Assembly (NCBI GenBank): GCA_947500135.1
Contig: CANMQX010000003.1
Location: forward strand, 186,001-250,000
From: an uncultured Paracoccaceae bacterium
GTDB taxonomy: Bacteria; Pseudomonadota; Alphaproteobacteria; Rhodobacterales; Rhodobacteraceae
DNA length: 64,000 bases
Direction of reading: 5' to 3'
Part shown: positions 34,906 to 43,653 of the stretch, one piece after another
How the letters are laid out: each line of letters starts with the position of its first letter
Position numbering within the stretch: the stretch's first letter is position 1
Notes under the pieces: model-generated
Database searches by the model: none
What the model was told of the DNA's origin: nothing
What the model saw: only the letters and a program-made list of their open reading frames with translations
Translations under genes and position numbers: made by a program

Positions 34906-35829
34906 TTAGTAGCGGATTTTTGGGTCGATCCATGCGTACAGGATATCGACCACAAGGTTGAAGAGGATGGTCAGGGTGCCCACCAGAATGGTGATCCCCA
35001 TGATGACCGAATAATCGCGGTTGAAGGCAGAGTTCACAAAGAACTGCCCGATCCCACCGGTGGAAAAGAACACGTCAATCACCACCGAACCGGTGATCAT
35101 GCCGACAAACGCGGGACCCAGATAGGACAAAACCGGCAGTATTGTTGGCTTCATCGCATGCCGCCAAATGACACGCCGCATTGGCAGCCCTTTGGCTTTG
35201 GCGGTGCGGATGAAATTGGTGTTCAGCACTTCAAGCATGGATGACCGTGTGATCCGCGCAATTGATGCCATATAGGATGTCGACAGTGCGATGACCGGCA
35301 TGATCAGATACTGCCATTGCCCATCATTCCAACCACCGCCGGGCAGCCAGCCCAGCCAAAGCGTGAAGGTGAGCAGCAGGATCGGTGCCATGACGAAGTT
35401 CGGCAGCACTTGTGCCCCGATGGAAATGCCAACGGCCATGTAATCCAGCCATGAATTCTGGCGGATAGCAGCGGCGATCCCCAGCGAAACGCCGACGATC
35501 ACGGCCACGACGAAGGACCAGAACCCGTAGGTCAGGGTGACAGGGAACCCTTGTGCAATGATGTCATTGACGCTGCGGTCTTTGAACTGAAAAGACGGAC
35601 CAAAATCGAAACTGGAGACGACGCCCCAGACATAGTTGACGATTTGTTTCCAGAACGGCTGATCCAGTCCGTATTTCGCCTCGATATTGGCGAGCACCTC
35701 GGGCGGCAGCGGACGCTCTGAGTTGAAGGGGCCGCCTGGGGCGGCATACATCAGAACAAAGGACAGGATAACCAGGATCAACAGGGTGGGGATGGCCACG
35801 GCAAGGCGGCGAACAACGAAGCTCAGCAT
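34906..35829 (-). CDS. oppB: Peptide ABC transporter permease OppB
   Basis: A 307-residue permease forming the channel with OppC. Six predicted helices are visible, beginning with RLAVAIPTLLILVILSFVLMY; the periplasmic segment PPEVLANIEAKYGLDQPFW and the EAA-type loop (ARITRSSMLEVLNTNFIRTAKAKG) match OppB/DppB. Start is the ATG at 35829 (MLSFVVRRL). A strong hairpin lies between it and oppA, which should lower permease expression relative to the binding protein. Confidence 0.93.
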   Translation of the reverse strand: MLSFVVRRLAVAIPTLLILVILSFVLMYAAPGGPFNSERPLPPEVLANIEAKYGLDQPFWKQIVNYVWGVVSSFDFGPSFQFKDRSVNDIIAQGFPVTLTYGFWSFVVAVIVGVSLGIAAAIRQNSWLDYMAVGISIGAQVLPNFVMAPILLLTFTLWLGWLPGGGWNDGQWQYLIMPVIALSTSYMASIARITRSSMLEVLNTNFIRTAKAKGLPMRRVIWRHAMKPTILPVLSYLGPAFVGMITGSVVIDVFFSTGGIGQFFVNSAFNRDYSVIMGITILVGTLTILFNLVVDILYAWIDPKIRY

Positions 35830-35856
35830 GGGACAGGTATCCAAACAGAAAGGGAA

Positions 35857-35884
35857 AACCGCGCCCTGATCAAGGGGCGCGGTT
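35857..35884 (-). terminator. Intercistronic hairpin between oppA and oppB
   Basis: AACCGCGCCC (35857-35866) pairs with GGGCGCGGTT (35875-35884), a 10-bp stem; on the minus strand it is followed by TTTCCCTTTC. Within a binding-protein operon this is typical of an RNA-stabilising, partly terminating element that raises oppA mRNA over downstream genes. Confidence 0.65.
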
Positions 35885-35899
35885 CATCACGATGTGTGA

Positions 35900-37534
35900 T
35901 TACTCAGCGATCTTATAAAGATCTTTTGAGTACCAGTTCTGTTCGAAGTTTTCGTAGGGCCAGCCTTCGAGATCCTCAGCATACATATATACCGAGGCGT
36001 AGTGGTAGATTGGAATGATCGGGGTATCCTGAGCGATGAACTCTTCTACCTTATCATAGTTGGCCTGAGGGTTGTTCGAAGTTTTGGCTTCGGCCAGCAG
36101 CGCGTCAACTTCGGCATTGACGTATTTGCTGTCATTGTAGCCGGACTCGGACTGCATCAGGTCAAGGAAGGTCGAGGCCTCATTGTAGTCGGCACACCAG
36201 CCGCCCCGCGCGACATCAAAGTCACCGTTGTTGCGGGCTTCAAGGAATGTCTGCCATTCCTGGTTGGCCAGCGTCGTTTCAACACCCAGCGTCTGTTTCC
36301 ACATTTGGCTTACCGCGATGGCAACGGCCTTGTGCGACTCGTTAGTGTTGTAAACCAGGTCAATGCTGAGTGGATTGTCAGAGCCATAACCAGCACCAGC
36401 CAGCAGTTCCTGCGCCATTGCATTACGGTCGGCCTGTGTCATGCTTGCCATTGGAATGTCAGGCGTTTCAAACCCAGCCGTCGCCCAGTGGGTGAATGTG
36501 TAGGCAGGTTTCTGACCACCAGCGAGCACGGCTTCGACGATGATGTCGCGGTCAAGTGCGAGGCTAAGCGCCTTGCGCACATCGGCGTTCTTTAACTCTT
36601 CGGGCGCGGCATCACGCAGGTTGAACATGTAGTAGTAGGAACATGCGCGCGGCACGGATACAGCCTGTTCCGGGTATTGCTGTGACAGGCTTGGGAATTG
36701 ACCGGCTGGTACAATCGTCCGATCCATTTCGCCAGCAAGGTAACGGGTCAGCGCGACATTCTCGTCAGAAACGACGAGTTTGACAACCTTTTCCATGATG
36801 GTGTTGTCGTTGTCCCAATACATTGGGTTACGTTCCCGAACGAGCCGTTCTTGCGGCACGAATTCGGTTAAAACATAGGCCCCGTTGGAAACCATGTTTT
36901 CGGGCAACACCCAATCGCTCCCATGTTCTTCGACGGTCGCCTGATGCACGGGGAAGGTTGTACCATGGGTGACCATCTGTGGGAAATATGGCAGCGGCTG
37001 CGCCAGGCGCACCTCTAGCGTGGTGTCATCAACGGCTGTCACGGCCAGCTCTGACGGGTCCATGTCGCCTGCAATCACGGCAGATGCGTTTTCGATGGAC
37101 ATCAATTCGATGTACCAGGCGTAGGGTGACCCAAGTGCCGGATCAGCGGCACGTTTCCACGCATAAACGAAATCGCCGGCGGTGACGGGATCGCCATTGG
37201 ACCATTTTGCATTGTCGCGTAGTGTGAATGTGTAGGTCAGATTGTCATCGCTGACTTCATAACCGGTCGCAACACCCGGGATCAGGTTCCCGGCGGCGTC
37301 CTGGTTCATCAGGCCTTCGAACAGGTCGCGCACGACATCCGCGCCGTCAACGTCTTCGACAAGGCCGGGATCGTAGGATGGGCTTTCATCACCCACGCGA
37401 TAGGTGAAGGTCTGGTCAGAGGCGAGAGCTTCGCCGGTTTCGGGGTGGGTTGCGTGCCCATCGGCACAAACTGCACCGCCCGCGGCGATGAGGAATGCGG
37501 CGGTGGTCGCCATTAATTTTGTTTTCAATGTCAT
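35900..37534 (-). CDS. oppA: Periplasmic oligopeptide-binding protein OppA
   Basis: A 544-residue solute-binding protein of the SBP_bac_5 family. The signal peptide is MTLKTKLMATTAAFLIAAGGAVCA, with no lipobox cysteine in the right place, so it is likely soluble in the periplasm. Family blocks are VVRDLFEGLMNQDAAG, YTFTLRDNAKWSNGDPVTAGDFVYAWKR and MVSNGAYVLTEFVPQERL. It captures peptides for the OppBCDF importer and is the first gene of the operon, preceded by about 300 nt of non-coding DNA where a promoter should lie. Confidence 0.95.
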   Translation of the reverse strand: MTLKTKLMATTAAFLIAAGGAVCADGHATHPETGEALASDQTFTYRVGDESPSYDPGLVEDVDGADVVRDLFEGLMNQDAAGNLIPGVATGYEVSDDNLTYTFTLRDNAKWSNGDPVTAGDFVYAWKRAADPALGSPYAWYIELMSIENASAVIAGDMDPSELAVTAVDDTTLEVRLAQPLPYFPQMVTHGTTFPVHQATVEEHGSDWVLPENMVSNGAYVLTEFVPQERLVRERNPMYWDNDNTIMEKVVKLVVSDENVALTRYLAGEMDRTIVPAGQFPSLSQQYPEQAVSVPRACSYYYMFNLRDAAPEELKNADVRKALSLALDRDIIVEAVLAGGQKPAYTFTHWATAGFETPDIPMASMTQADRNAMAQELLAGAGYGSDNPLSIDLVYNTNESHKAVAIAVSQMWKQTLGVETTLANQEWQTFLEARNNGDFDVARGGWCADYNEASTFLDLMQSESGYNDSKYVNAEVDALLAEAKTSNNPQANYDKVEEFIAQDTPIIPIYHYASVYMYAEDLEGWPYENFEQNWYSKDLYKIAE

Positions 37535-37853
37535 GAGAATCTCCCTGATTTAGTGCGCAGTTGGCCAGCGCATTCATTGGAATTGTCACGCGCTTGTCGC
37601 GCAGATGTCATTATCTTTTGATTTGTTAACGAAAATGGCAAGGCCAATCGGCACTTGACCCTACGACAATTTGCAGCGGTGGGGGTGAACCCAGAACACG
37701 CGCAAGATGTGGATAGATTTTGGACGACCAGCGGAATGATCTGACTTTCGCTTCTGTTGCTGGCCCTGAATTTGATTCGTCATGTCGGCAGAATCTCGTG
37801 GTTTATGCTGCTGCTTGGGCTTATGCCTTAGCTTCCAGCGAAGTGGACCTGTC
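37535..37853. other. Divergent intergenic region between oppA and the hemerythrin gene
   Basis: About 320 nt with no credible gene; open frames overlapping 37661-38026 on the minus strand are shadows. An AT-rich stretch around 37605-37635 (TTGCCA and AAAGAT-like elements on the minus strand) is a plausible but weak oppA promoter. Confidence 0.4.
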
Positions 37854-38423
37854 ATGACCGACCTTGCCTTGGAGACCCGCATTGGCCTGCCAGACGCTTT
37901 ACGCGTCTTGCTGGACGAGTATCCGCGGGATGCGTGGGAACAAGACGCCGGCTTCGACGGGTTGATCCGGTTCTGGCTGGATCGGCATTTGATGTTCCGC
38001 CGTCTGATGAAGGAGATGCGCAGCAATACCGAAGCATTGATTGATCATAAGGTCGATGCAGATCGTTATCTGTCAGTGGTGTCGCGATATGGCGGTATGT
38101 TCGTCAACGGCCTGCACGAGCACCACACGATCGAGGACACTTACTACTTTCCCAAACTGTCCCAGCGCGACAATCGGATTACCAAAGGTTTTGACATTCT
38201 GGATAGCGATCACCACGCGATTGACGGGTATCTGAATGCATTTGTGGAGAAGGCGAATGCGGTCATCGCAAAAGCCGATGACCGGACCGGGCTATGGGAT
38301 GCCGCAGGCGGGTTTCGGACCCAACTGAAAGAGTTGGAGCGTTTGTTGAATCGTCACCTGCTGGACGAAGAAGAACTGATCGTTCCTGTGATCCTGAAAT
38401 ACGGCGCTGAAGGTCTTGGATAG
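37854..38423 (+). CDS. Hemerythrin-like HHE-domain protein
   Basis: A 189-residue cytoplasmic protein. The four-helix iron-binding pattern is visible: RHLMFRRLMKEMR, then HEHHTIEDTYYFPKL, DSDHHAIDGYLNAF and LNRHLLDEEELIVPVIL, providing several His plus Glu/Asp ligands for a diiron site. Such proteins may sense or store oxygen, NO or iron. The ATG at 37854 (MTDLALETRIGLPDALR) begins the domain; the frame is open 72 nt upstream without support. It is monocistronic and lies at the left border of the accessory region. Confidence 0.87.
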   Translation: MTDLALETRIGLPDALRVLLDEYPRDAWEQDAGFDGLIRFWLDRHLMFRRLMKEMRSNTEALIDHKVDADRYLSVVSRYGGMFVNGLHEHHTIEDTYYFPKLSQRDNRITKGFDILDSDHHAIDGYLNAFVEKANAVIAKADDRTGLWDAAGGFRTQLKELERLLNRHLLDEEELIVPVILKYGAEGLG

Positions 38424-38687
38424 GGTCCTGACCTAGCCCCGAGGTTTGAAAAGCGAATGAACAAACGCCGTCTTCCGAATCTGTTTATGGTGTTGATCTA
38501 ATTTCGTAATTCGGCGTTTTTGAGAAGAGTGGTGCCTCAAGAGGGAACCAAATATGTTTTTCATAGCTATAAAGTACATTGATTTCATTACCTTAATTCA
38601 GGCCTGTTGAACATAGCTACACATTGATGCTCGCTATTTCACACATATCACGGGGTCCAAACAGGGGGCCAAAAGTTCGGTGCACTG

Positions 38688-39326
38688 ATGAAATACCACG
38701 CGCTTATCCAACTCACTGTCAAGCATGCCGCCGCCAGTCGCTACGCCGATGGCCAAGGTCTGTGGCTGCATAAACCTACCAAGCAAGCGGGAAAATGGAT
38801 ACAGCGTATATACGTTGATGGAAAGCGACACGATATGGGCCTCGGTCGCTGGCCGGACGTATCCATTGCCGAAGCGCGTGAGAAAGCTGCCTTAGCGCGC
38901 CGCTCGCTGCGGGACGGTTCAGATTCCATCCAAGCCAGACAGGCCGCCAAACAGCGGGTATATCGGCTCACCGTCGCCGAAGCCGTCGACAGCTGCTTCA
39001 AGGCTCGACAGGCAGAACTCAAAGGCGATGGCAAAGCCGGACGATGGATGTCTCCGTTGCGGGTCCATGCCATCCCGAAGATCGGCAAGAAGGCCATTGA
39101 AGATATCGACCAGCATAAACTTAAAATGCTGTTAGAACCGATTTGGCATGAAAAGGCCGTGACCGCGCGCAAAGTGCTCAACCGGATGAGCTTGACCCTG
39201 AAACACTCCGCTGCCTTGGGATTAGATGTTGATCTACAAGCCGTAATGAAGACTCAGGCACAACTCAGCAATGCTATCCTCACCACGCAAGCCATCCAGC
39301 ACGATCCTAATCTTCTCTTCGGATGA
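38688..39326 (+). pseudogene. Tyrosine integrase, N-terminal fragment
   Basis: The ORF encodes the DUF4102 arm-binding domain (ASRYADGQGLWLHKPT, RIYVDGKRHDMGLGRWPDVSIAEARE) and the core-binding domain (LTVAEAVDSCFKA...VTARKVLNRMSLTLKHSAALG). After about residue 188 (VDLQAVMKTQ) homology stops and the frame runs antisense into an IS3 OrfA remnant. The whole catalytic domain with its Arg, His and Tyr residues is missing, so it cannot recombine. Family members are usually about 400 residues. The break is best explained by an IS insertion followed by deletion near 39250. Confidence 0.8.
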
Positions 39327-39398
39327 ATAGTGCTTACGCGTGGCGCGCTTGATGTCTGTGACGATCTTCTCGCCGGGGCTCTTCGGTGTCTTTCTCAT
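39234..39398 (-). pseudogene. IS3-family transposase OrfA, 5' fragment
   Basis: Starting at ATG 39398, preceded by GAGGAG six bases upstream, the frame reads MRKTPKSPGEKIVTDIKRAT, then HYSSEEKIRIVLDGLRGEDSIAELC, the helix-turn-helix start of an IS3-type OrfA. After that residue the sequence diverges and stops; the remainder of OrfA and all of OrfB (DDE domain) are absent. The remnant overlaps the broken end of the integrase. The outer IS end should lie near 39450-39485, but no inverted repeat partner remains to define it. Confidence 0.8.
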
Positions 39399-39516
39399 CG
39401 TCCACTCCTCAGTGGCTACGATGAGCAACAAACTCTCTCTTAGCAATTACCGCTGTTTGGCCCCATAAGCGCTGACGTTAGACAGGGATCGGCGACTTGG
39501 TTGCTGCTTCTGAATT

Positions 39517-39551
39517 GGTCAGGTTGTGGAGTATCGAACATCAACCTGACC
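39517..39551. repeat. 10-bp perfect inverted repeat upstream of the second Hint gene
   Basis: GGTCAGGTTG (39517-39526) and CAACCTGACC (39542-39551) flank a 15-nt loop. It lies 122 nt before the Hint protein start and could be a leftover insertion end, operator or transcript hairpin; no T run follows. Confidence 0.55.
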
Positions 39552-39672
39552 TTCGGCTCAGCGCCTGATTTGTTTCTTGACTGAGTGAAGAAAGCTCGTC
39601 ACCTTTCTACCATAGCGGGTGGCGATCCGATTTTGATACGTTGACCCGCCTCCATTCAGAGAGGTTAAGTGG

Positions 39673-40761
39673 ATGCCCGATAGATTGGTTTTCGTATATT
39701 CCATTGCTGATCTCGGCATCACTGCGGCAAATTACAACTTCGGTTCCATCGCAACCGGAGGGACGTTCACGGCTTCAGTGACTGCTGCACCAACTGCCGC
39801 GACTATCACTGATACAGATTCTGAGGATACGGTTTTCAATGATGGTGTACCAGGTAACTTTGGTGGGACGCCAACGCAACAACTGTTAAATGGGACGATT
39901 GACGGCACCGTCTACACCAATGCCCCGAGCAACCCAGAAAACGAGTTTGAAGTCTTTGACTCCACGGGAACTTCGGTCGGTTTCATCTATGATCTGCACA
40001 ATGCGAACTCCGGATCCTTTGCCTCATTGCAGGGCTACGTTACGACGTTTGAGATTATCCCCGGTGAGACATACACAGTTGGGTTCGCAAATGGTTTGGG
40101 CAACGTTGACTACAACACACTGCTGATTTGCTTTGCTAAGGGAACAGGTATTGAAACCGCAGCTGGTTCTGTCGGAGTCCAAAATTTGAGCGTAGGTGAC
40201 TTGGTTATGACTAAGGATCATGGACTGCAGCCCATTCGCTGGATTGGCAGACGGAAGCTGAGCTCCAAGGATCTCCGCGAAGATCCCAAACTACGGCCCG
40301 TTTGCATCAGCGCGTCATCGCTGACGAATGATCTCCCGCAACGTGATTTATTTGTTTCTAGGCAACATCGAATGCTCGTTTCGTCCAAAGTGGTGGAACG
40401 CATGTTTGGATTGGAAAGCGTGTTGATTGCCGCAATCAAGTTGACAGGGTTGCCTGGCATAGAGGTGCGTAATGATGCGACAGAGGTCGAATACATCCAT
40501 CTCCTGTTCGACCGCCATGAAGTAATCTTTGCGGAAGGAGCTCCCACTGAAAGTTTGTATACCGGAAAAGAAGCACTAAAGTCGGTGTCACCCGAAGCGC
40601 GGCAAGAGATTCTTGCGCTGTTTCCCGAATTGGTTAAGGGCAATCATGACCCTGCGCCAGTGTCGATGATTCCTCAAAACAATCGGCAACGCAAACTTGT
40701 CGCTCGACTTGCAAAGAACAAGAAGATGCCTTTGGAGAGCTACCTATCGGCAACGGGGTAA
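39673..40761 (+). CDS. Hint-domain protein without RTX repeats
   Basis: A 362-residue protein. The N-terminal 150 residues are Thr-, Ala- and Gly-rich and beta-like, with no signal peptide. The Hint domain starts near residue 153 (LLICFAKGTGIETAAGSVGVQN) with Cys as likely nucleophile and includes DHGLQPIRWIGRRKL and RDLFVSRQHRMLVSS, closely matching the Hint domain of the 863-residue protein at 29382-31973. The basic tail (RQRKLVARLAKNKK) is also shared. It has a GAGAGGTTAAG sequence before the ATG. It lies in the accessory region and may be a horizontally acquired paralogue; function unknown. Confidence 0.78.
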   Translation: MPDRLVFVYSIADLGITAANYNFGSIATGGTFTASVTAAPTAATITDTDSEDTVFNDGVPGNFGGTPTQQLLNGTIDGTVYTNAPSNPENEFEVFDSTGTSVGFIYDLHNANSGSFASLQGYVTTFEIIPGETYTVGFANGLGNVDYNTLLICFAKGTGIETAAGSVGVQNLSVGDLVMTKDHGLQPIRWIGRRKLSSKDLREDPKLRPVCISASSLTNDLPQRDLFVSRQHRMLVSSKVVERMFGLESVLIAAIKLTGLPGIEVRNDATEVEYIHLLFDRHEVIFAEGAPTESLYTGKEALKSVSPEARQEILALFPELVKGNHDPAPVSMIPQNNRQRKLVARLAKNKKMPLESYLSATG

Positions 40762-40924
40762 GGTTGCATTCTCGCGCCACTTGACGGTGATGCGCACTGG
40801 CCAACGAACTTTGGCGCAATTGTGCTGGGCCTGCACAAAAAGCCAGTCTGGATTGACCACAAGCTGACACAATTGAAAACCAGAACAGGGACGTAGTCAG
40901 TGACAGTGATTTGGATAGTAAATG

Positions 40925-40964
40925 GTGGCGACAACGACTTTGAGTTTTCTGATGTTGTCGCCAC
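40925..40964. repeat. 11-bp perfect inverted repeat
   Basis: GTGGCGACAAC (40925-40935) and GTTGTCGCCAC (40954-40964) with an 18-nt loop. It lies upstream of the short envelope-domain ORF. It might end transcription of the Hint gene or mark an old insertion; no T run is present. Confidence 0.55.
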
Positions 40965-41012
40965 TTGCAGCGAAGCTGTGTGCCCGCGCCAGCCGGAAAG
41001 CGAACAAACTCA

Positions 41013-41261
41013 ATGATTAAAGCAATTCAAAGCGCGGTCACCGCGCTGGTCAACTTCACGATGCTCTCTGTGCCCAGCTATGCTCTGGCAGGTGAAATCG
41101 TATTAAAATCATCTGACGAGACGGTGGTGGTCAGCGGTCAGTTTGCAGGCTTTCAACGCGACGTCTACGTCGTCATTTACAAGGGATATGTGCTCCAAGT
41201 GCCTGCCAAAGACATGACGTGTCAGGGTGACGACTGTTTGACGCTCCATCCACCAAAATGA
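41013..41261 (+). CDS. Short exported domain, probably truncated envelope/substrate-binding protein
   Basis: An 82-residue ORF with a likely signal peptide (MIKAIQSAVTALVNFTMLSVPSYALA) followed by one small domain: EIVLKSSDETVVVSGQFAGF...DVYVVIYKGYVLQVPAKDMTCQGDDC. This resembles the N-terminal module of larger Rhodobacterales periplasmic proteins (phosphate-binding or OmpA-linked) that share the pattern V-x-L-x-S-x-D...G-x-x-V-x-C-x-G-x-x-C. Here the larger C-terminal part is absent. It may be a decayed remnant or a stand-alone domain with a disulfide between the two Cys. No strong SD is seen. Confidence 0.45.
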   Translation: MIKAIQSAVTALVNFTMLSVPSYALAGEIVLKSSDETVVVSGQFAGFQRDVYVVIYKGYVLQVPAKDMTCQGDDCLTLHPPK

Positions 41262-41736
41262 AGCACCCTTTGGGAGGTTCACGAAACCCAATAATACCGC
41301 ATTGTTGCAATGCAAACCTTAGAACCGGGTGCATTCGAAGTTAGAATTATGATCAATATCCTTGTCAGTTCAAAGCTGGTGCTGGTCTAAGATTTCACTC
41401 TTGCACATCGAAAAGTTACACTCGCGTTCGGCAGCCTCTGTGTCGCCCATCGGGCGCATCGGAGGCAGATAATAAAGAACGCTGTACTGATGAGCATTCT
41501 TATCGTTCGGATCCGCGTCACTGTTTCGGTTCCATCTCTGCCTATACGTCGGAACGGCACAATGCCAACATCAGGTATGTAATCTGACAACAAAGAAGAC
41601 GCAGTTTTCACCTAAAGTCTTGTCTTGCAAGCGTTTTACGAACTGGGTAGTCGGAAGCCCCTTACTACTGGCGACGACAGTTACGTTTTAGGCGCGCTTG
41701 GTTCTGTAACTAGGTTCATAGGTTGTCTGAACGGCG
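41262..41736. other. Non-coding or decayed stretch
   Basis: About 475 nt without a convincing ORF, SD or hairpin-plus-T-run. Short frames on both strands lack protein-like composition. It is probably relic DNA of the accessory region. Confidence 0.45.
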
Positions 41737-42597
41737 CTACTCTTCAACCCCGACAAACACGCCAACCTCGTCAAAGCGATCAACGCCTCCGGCACGGTGG
41801 GTCAATTGCAAGCCACCGATAACCTCCTGGCCGTTTTCACCGACTATCATGCCCGTGAATGTCCCGGTTGAAGCGACCGTGCTGTCAAAAGCCCCGCCTG
41901 TCGTCGTGCCGCTGAAACTGCCATCGACAAGCGTCCCAACCTCTAACGTAATTGGATCCAGCGTATCTATGCCGGTGTTGGCGCGATCAGTGATCATCCC
42001 GCTGACTGCGCTGTTGGTGAAATCGACAGATAGTTCTACGCTGCCGGTGATGTGGCCCGCTGGTCTGTTGTTACTGGCAAAGCGATAGACGCCCATATAG
42101 CCGCCCGCGTAGTCGGCGGTGCCGGTCACCGGAATGACGGCATCTACCTCCCGGCTCAGAAAATAGCTCAGCGCATCTGTACGCGGCTCACCATAGACCA
42201 CGGCGATAGCTTCACCTGCTTCCGACGGAGTTAACCCGCGAACGGCGCGCCCCCCGCTGTCAACAAGGTTTGCACGCGTGATATATGCCGTGAACCCTTC
42301 TGGCTCTACAATGCTCGCATCGTTGTTGACGATATTTGAGAGGAACAACAGACCACCTGACCCGGGAATGATGACACCTACGTCAAATTCACTCGGGGGG
42401 CCAGAGCCCGTGGGGCCACCGGGAAACAAGAAGGTACCGTAGGAGAACGTCGCAATCTCATTCTTGGACGCGACGACAGTCGTTTCAACGGCGGCAGGAG
42501 GTGGATCCACTGTATCGCTTTCGCTGCCGCTACCGCCACTGCATGCCGCAGCGAAGCTGGTCACACCCGCACAAGTAAGAAATCTAGCAATCTTCAT
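41737..42597 (-). CDS. Lipoprotein with TbpB-like beta-barrel domain (accessory paralogue)
   Basis: A 286-residue predicted lipoprotein: MKIARFLTCAGVTSFAAAC with a lipobox-like FAAAC, then a Gly/Ser/Pro linker. The C-terminal region has repeated barrel strands, for example GHITGSVELSVDFTNSAVSG, DGSFSGTTTGGAF and TGTFTGMIVGENGQEVIGGLQL, matching the C-terminal barrel of transferrin-binding-protein-like lipoproteins. AGGGGA lies about nine bases before the ATG. It is similar in size and design to the lipoprotein at 5027-5929, but sequence identity is low. Function is unknown. Confidence 0.7.
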   Translation of the reverse strand: MKIARFLTCAGVTSFAAACSGGSGSESDTVDPPPAAVETTVVASKNEIATFSYGTFLFPGGPTGSGPPSEFDVGVIIPGSGGLLFLSNIVNNDASIVEPEGFTAYITRANLVDSGGRAVRGLTPSEAGEAIAVVYGEPRTDALSYFLSREVDAVIPVTGTADYAGGYMGVYRFASNNRPAGHITGSVELSVDFTNSAVSGMITDRANTGIDTLDPITLEVGTLVDGSFSGTTTGGAFDSTVASTGTFTGMIVGENGQEVIGGLQLTHRAGGVDRFDEVGVFVGVEE

Positions 42598-42904
42598 TAA
42601 CCAATTCCCCTAAGAAACTGCGGGGACGGTACCATTTTATCATGCAGATATATGTGCCGATTCGCACGGGACACAAAAGCACACTAAAAACAAGCGACTT
42701 ATGCCAGCAGGTGCTTGCGTGGCAGTCCCATTTTTTTACCTATATGTCCTATACACCCCATACAGGCTTATTTCTTCTGATGCAGGTCAAGCAGAGGCCA
42801 TCGCGCGCCTGAAGCATGGGCTGGCTGATTGGCACGGTTGTGCCCACGAAGCAACGCAACCGGCGCCAGACGGACGCCTGCGGACGTGTGGCGTGTTGCT
42901 GGGC
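42598..42904. other. Intergenic stretch between two leftward genes
   Basis: About 307 nt. An ATG-initiated frame on the plus strand at 42701 runs antisense into the next gene and looks like a shadow. The promoter of the lipoprotein gene should lie in the AT-rich 42600-42660 part; no clear boxes are assigned. Confidence 0.4.
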
Positions 42905-43507
42905 CTACCCCCGCACATCCAATGTCAACGTGCGCCAGCTTCCGCGCTCAAGGAAGTACTCGATTGTACCCGAGAAGCTGCCTCTAAGCATTGCACCAAA
43001 CCCGTTCTGAGCATAAAACTGGCCATCGACGCGGTAGACACAATCGCCGATATGTAATATTCCGGCTCCAAATCTGCCTGGAAACTCTGCTGTCGATGGA
43101 GCCCGCAGCGATCGCCGTACATCGTCTTGGATCATGACATAGGCCATCGAGGCCTTTTGGTCTGTGCATTCTGCAAGCCTCCACGCCTTTGCCTCGGCGT
43201 CGCGTCGCGCTACCTCCGCCTCATGGGCGTCGGGATCGAGGACACGCGGTTCGGCAAACCATCTGTCCATGTCCACCTTATACAGTTCTTCCAGATACAC
43301 AGCTGGATCGCATTGACGGAGTTCTGCCCAACGGGTCTCACGTTGTTCCTCGAGAATTACCGCGCCTTGCAGCGAGAAGAATCCGGCAACGATAAGAAAC
43401 AACAGTGTTTTGCCGCGATGGCGGAAATGTGGAAAGCCTTTGCCTGTAACCAGACTAAAAGCGAACACGCAAAAAAGCAGCATTGCCACCAACGTTTGGG
43501 CGTTCAC
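42905..43507 (-). CDS. Membrane-anchored protein with small C-terminal domain, unknown function
   Basis: A 200-residue protein. Two N-terminal hydrophobic segments (residues 4-20 and about 34-52) are followed by a charged linker with Asp/Glu/Arg-rich helices. A compact C-terminal domain follows: AYVMIQDDVRRSLRAPSTAEFPGRF, GDCVYRVDGQFYAQNGFGAMLRGSFSGTIEY. This motif set (V-x-x-x-L-x-[AS]-P-S-T-A-x-F-P ... A-Q-N-x-F-G-A) occurs in many uncharacterised small exported or phage-linked proteins. Start is GTG at 43507, with ATG at 43483 as alternative. It follows a 33-residue ORF by 21 nt and probably shares its transcript. Confidence 0.65.
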   Translation of the reverse strand: MNAQTLVAMLLFCVFAFSLVTGKGFPHFRHRGKTLLFLIVAGFFSLQGAVILEEQRETRWAELRQCDPAVYLEELYKVDMDRWFAEPRVLDPDAHEAEVARRDAEAKAWRLAECTDQKASMAYVMIQDDVRRSLRAPSTAEFPGRFGAGILHIGDCVYRVDGQFYAQNGFGAMLRGSFSGTIEYFLERGSWRTLTLDVRG

Positions 43508-43528
43508 GTTGCTCTGTTGGAGCAGATA

Positions 43529-43630
43529 CTAGGCAAAGCCAAAGGCGGTGAGTTCTAGAATCACAATCTGGGAGCGGACAAATGCTCCGACAAAAGTTGC
43601 TCCCTGCTTCTTCAATTCACTGTTGCTCAT
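43529..43630 (-). CDS. 33-residue hydrophobic peptide
   Basis: ATG at 43630 is preceded by AGAGGAG at ideal spacing. The peptide is MSNSELKKQGATFVGAFVRS followed by QIVILELTAFGFA: a short charged start then a hydrophobic stretch that could insert in or associate with the membrane. It is the first ORF after the hairpin-rich region on the minus strand and lies 21 nt upstream of the membrane-anchored gene. I do not recognise it. The strong SD makes translation likely. Confidence 0.55.
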   Translation of the reverse strand: MSNSELKKQGATFVGAFVRSQIVILELTAFGFA

Positions 43631-43653
43631 GACGGCTCCTCTACAAACGAAAT

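Noticed and set aside
37661-38026. 121-residue minus-strand frame upstream of the hemerythrin gene
   Set aside because: Antisense to the hemerythrin domain in part, rich in Arg/Lys/Ser, with no SD.
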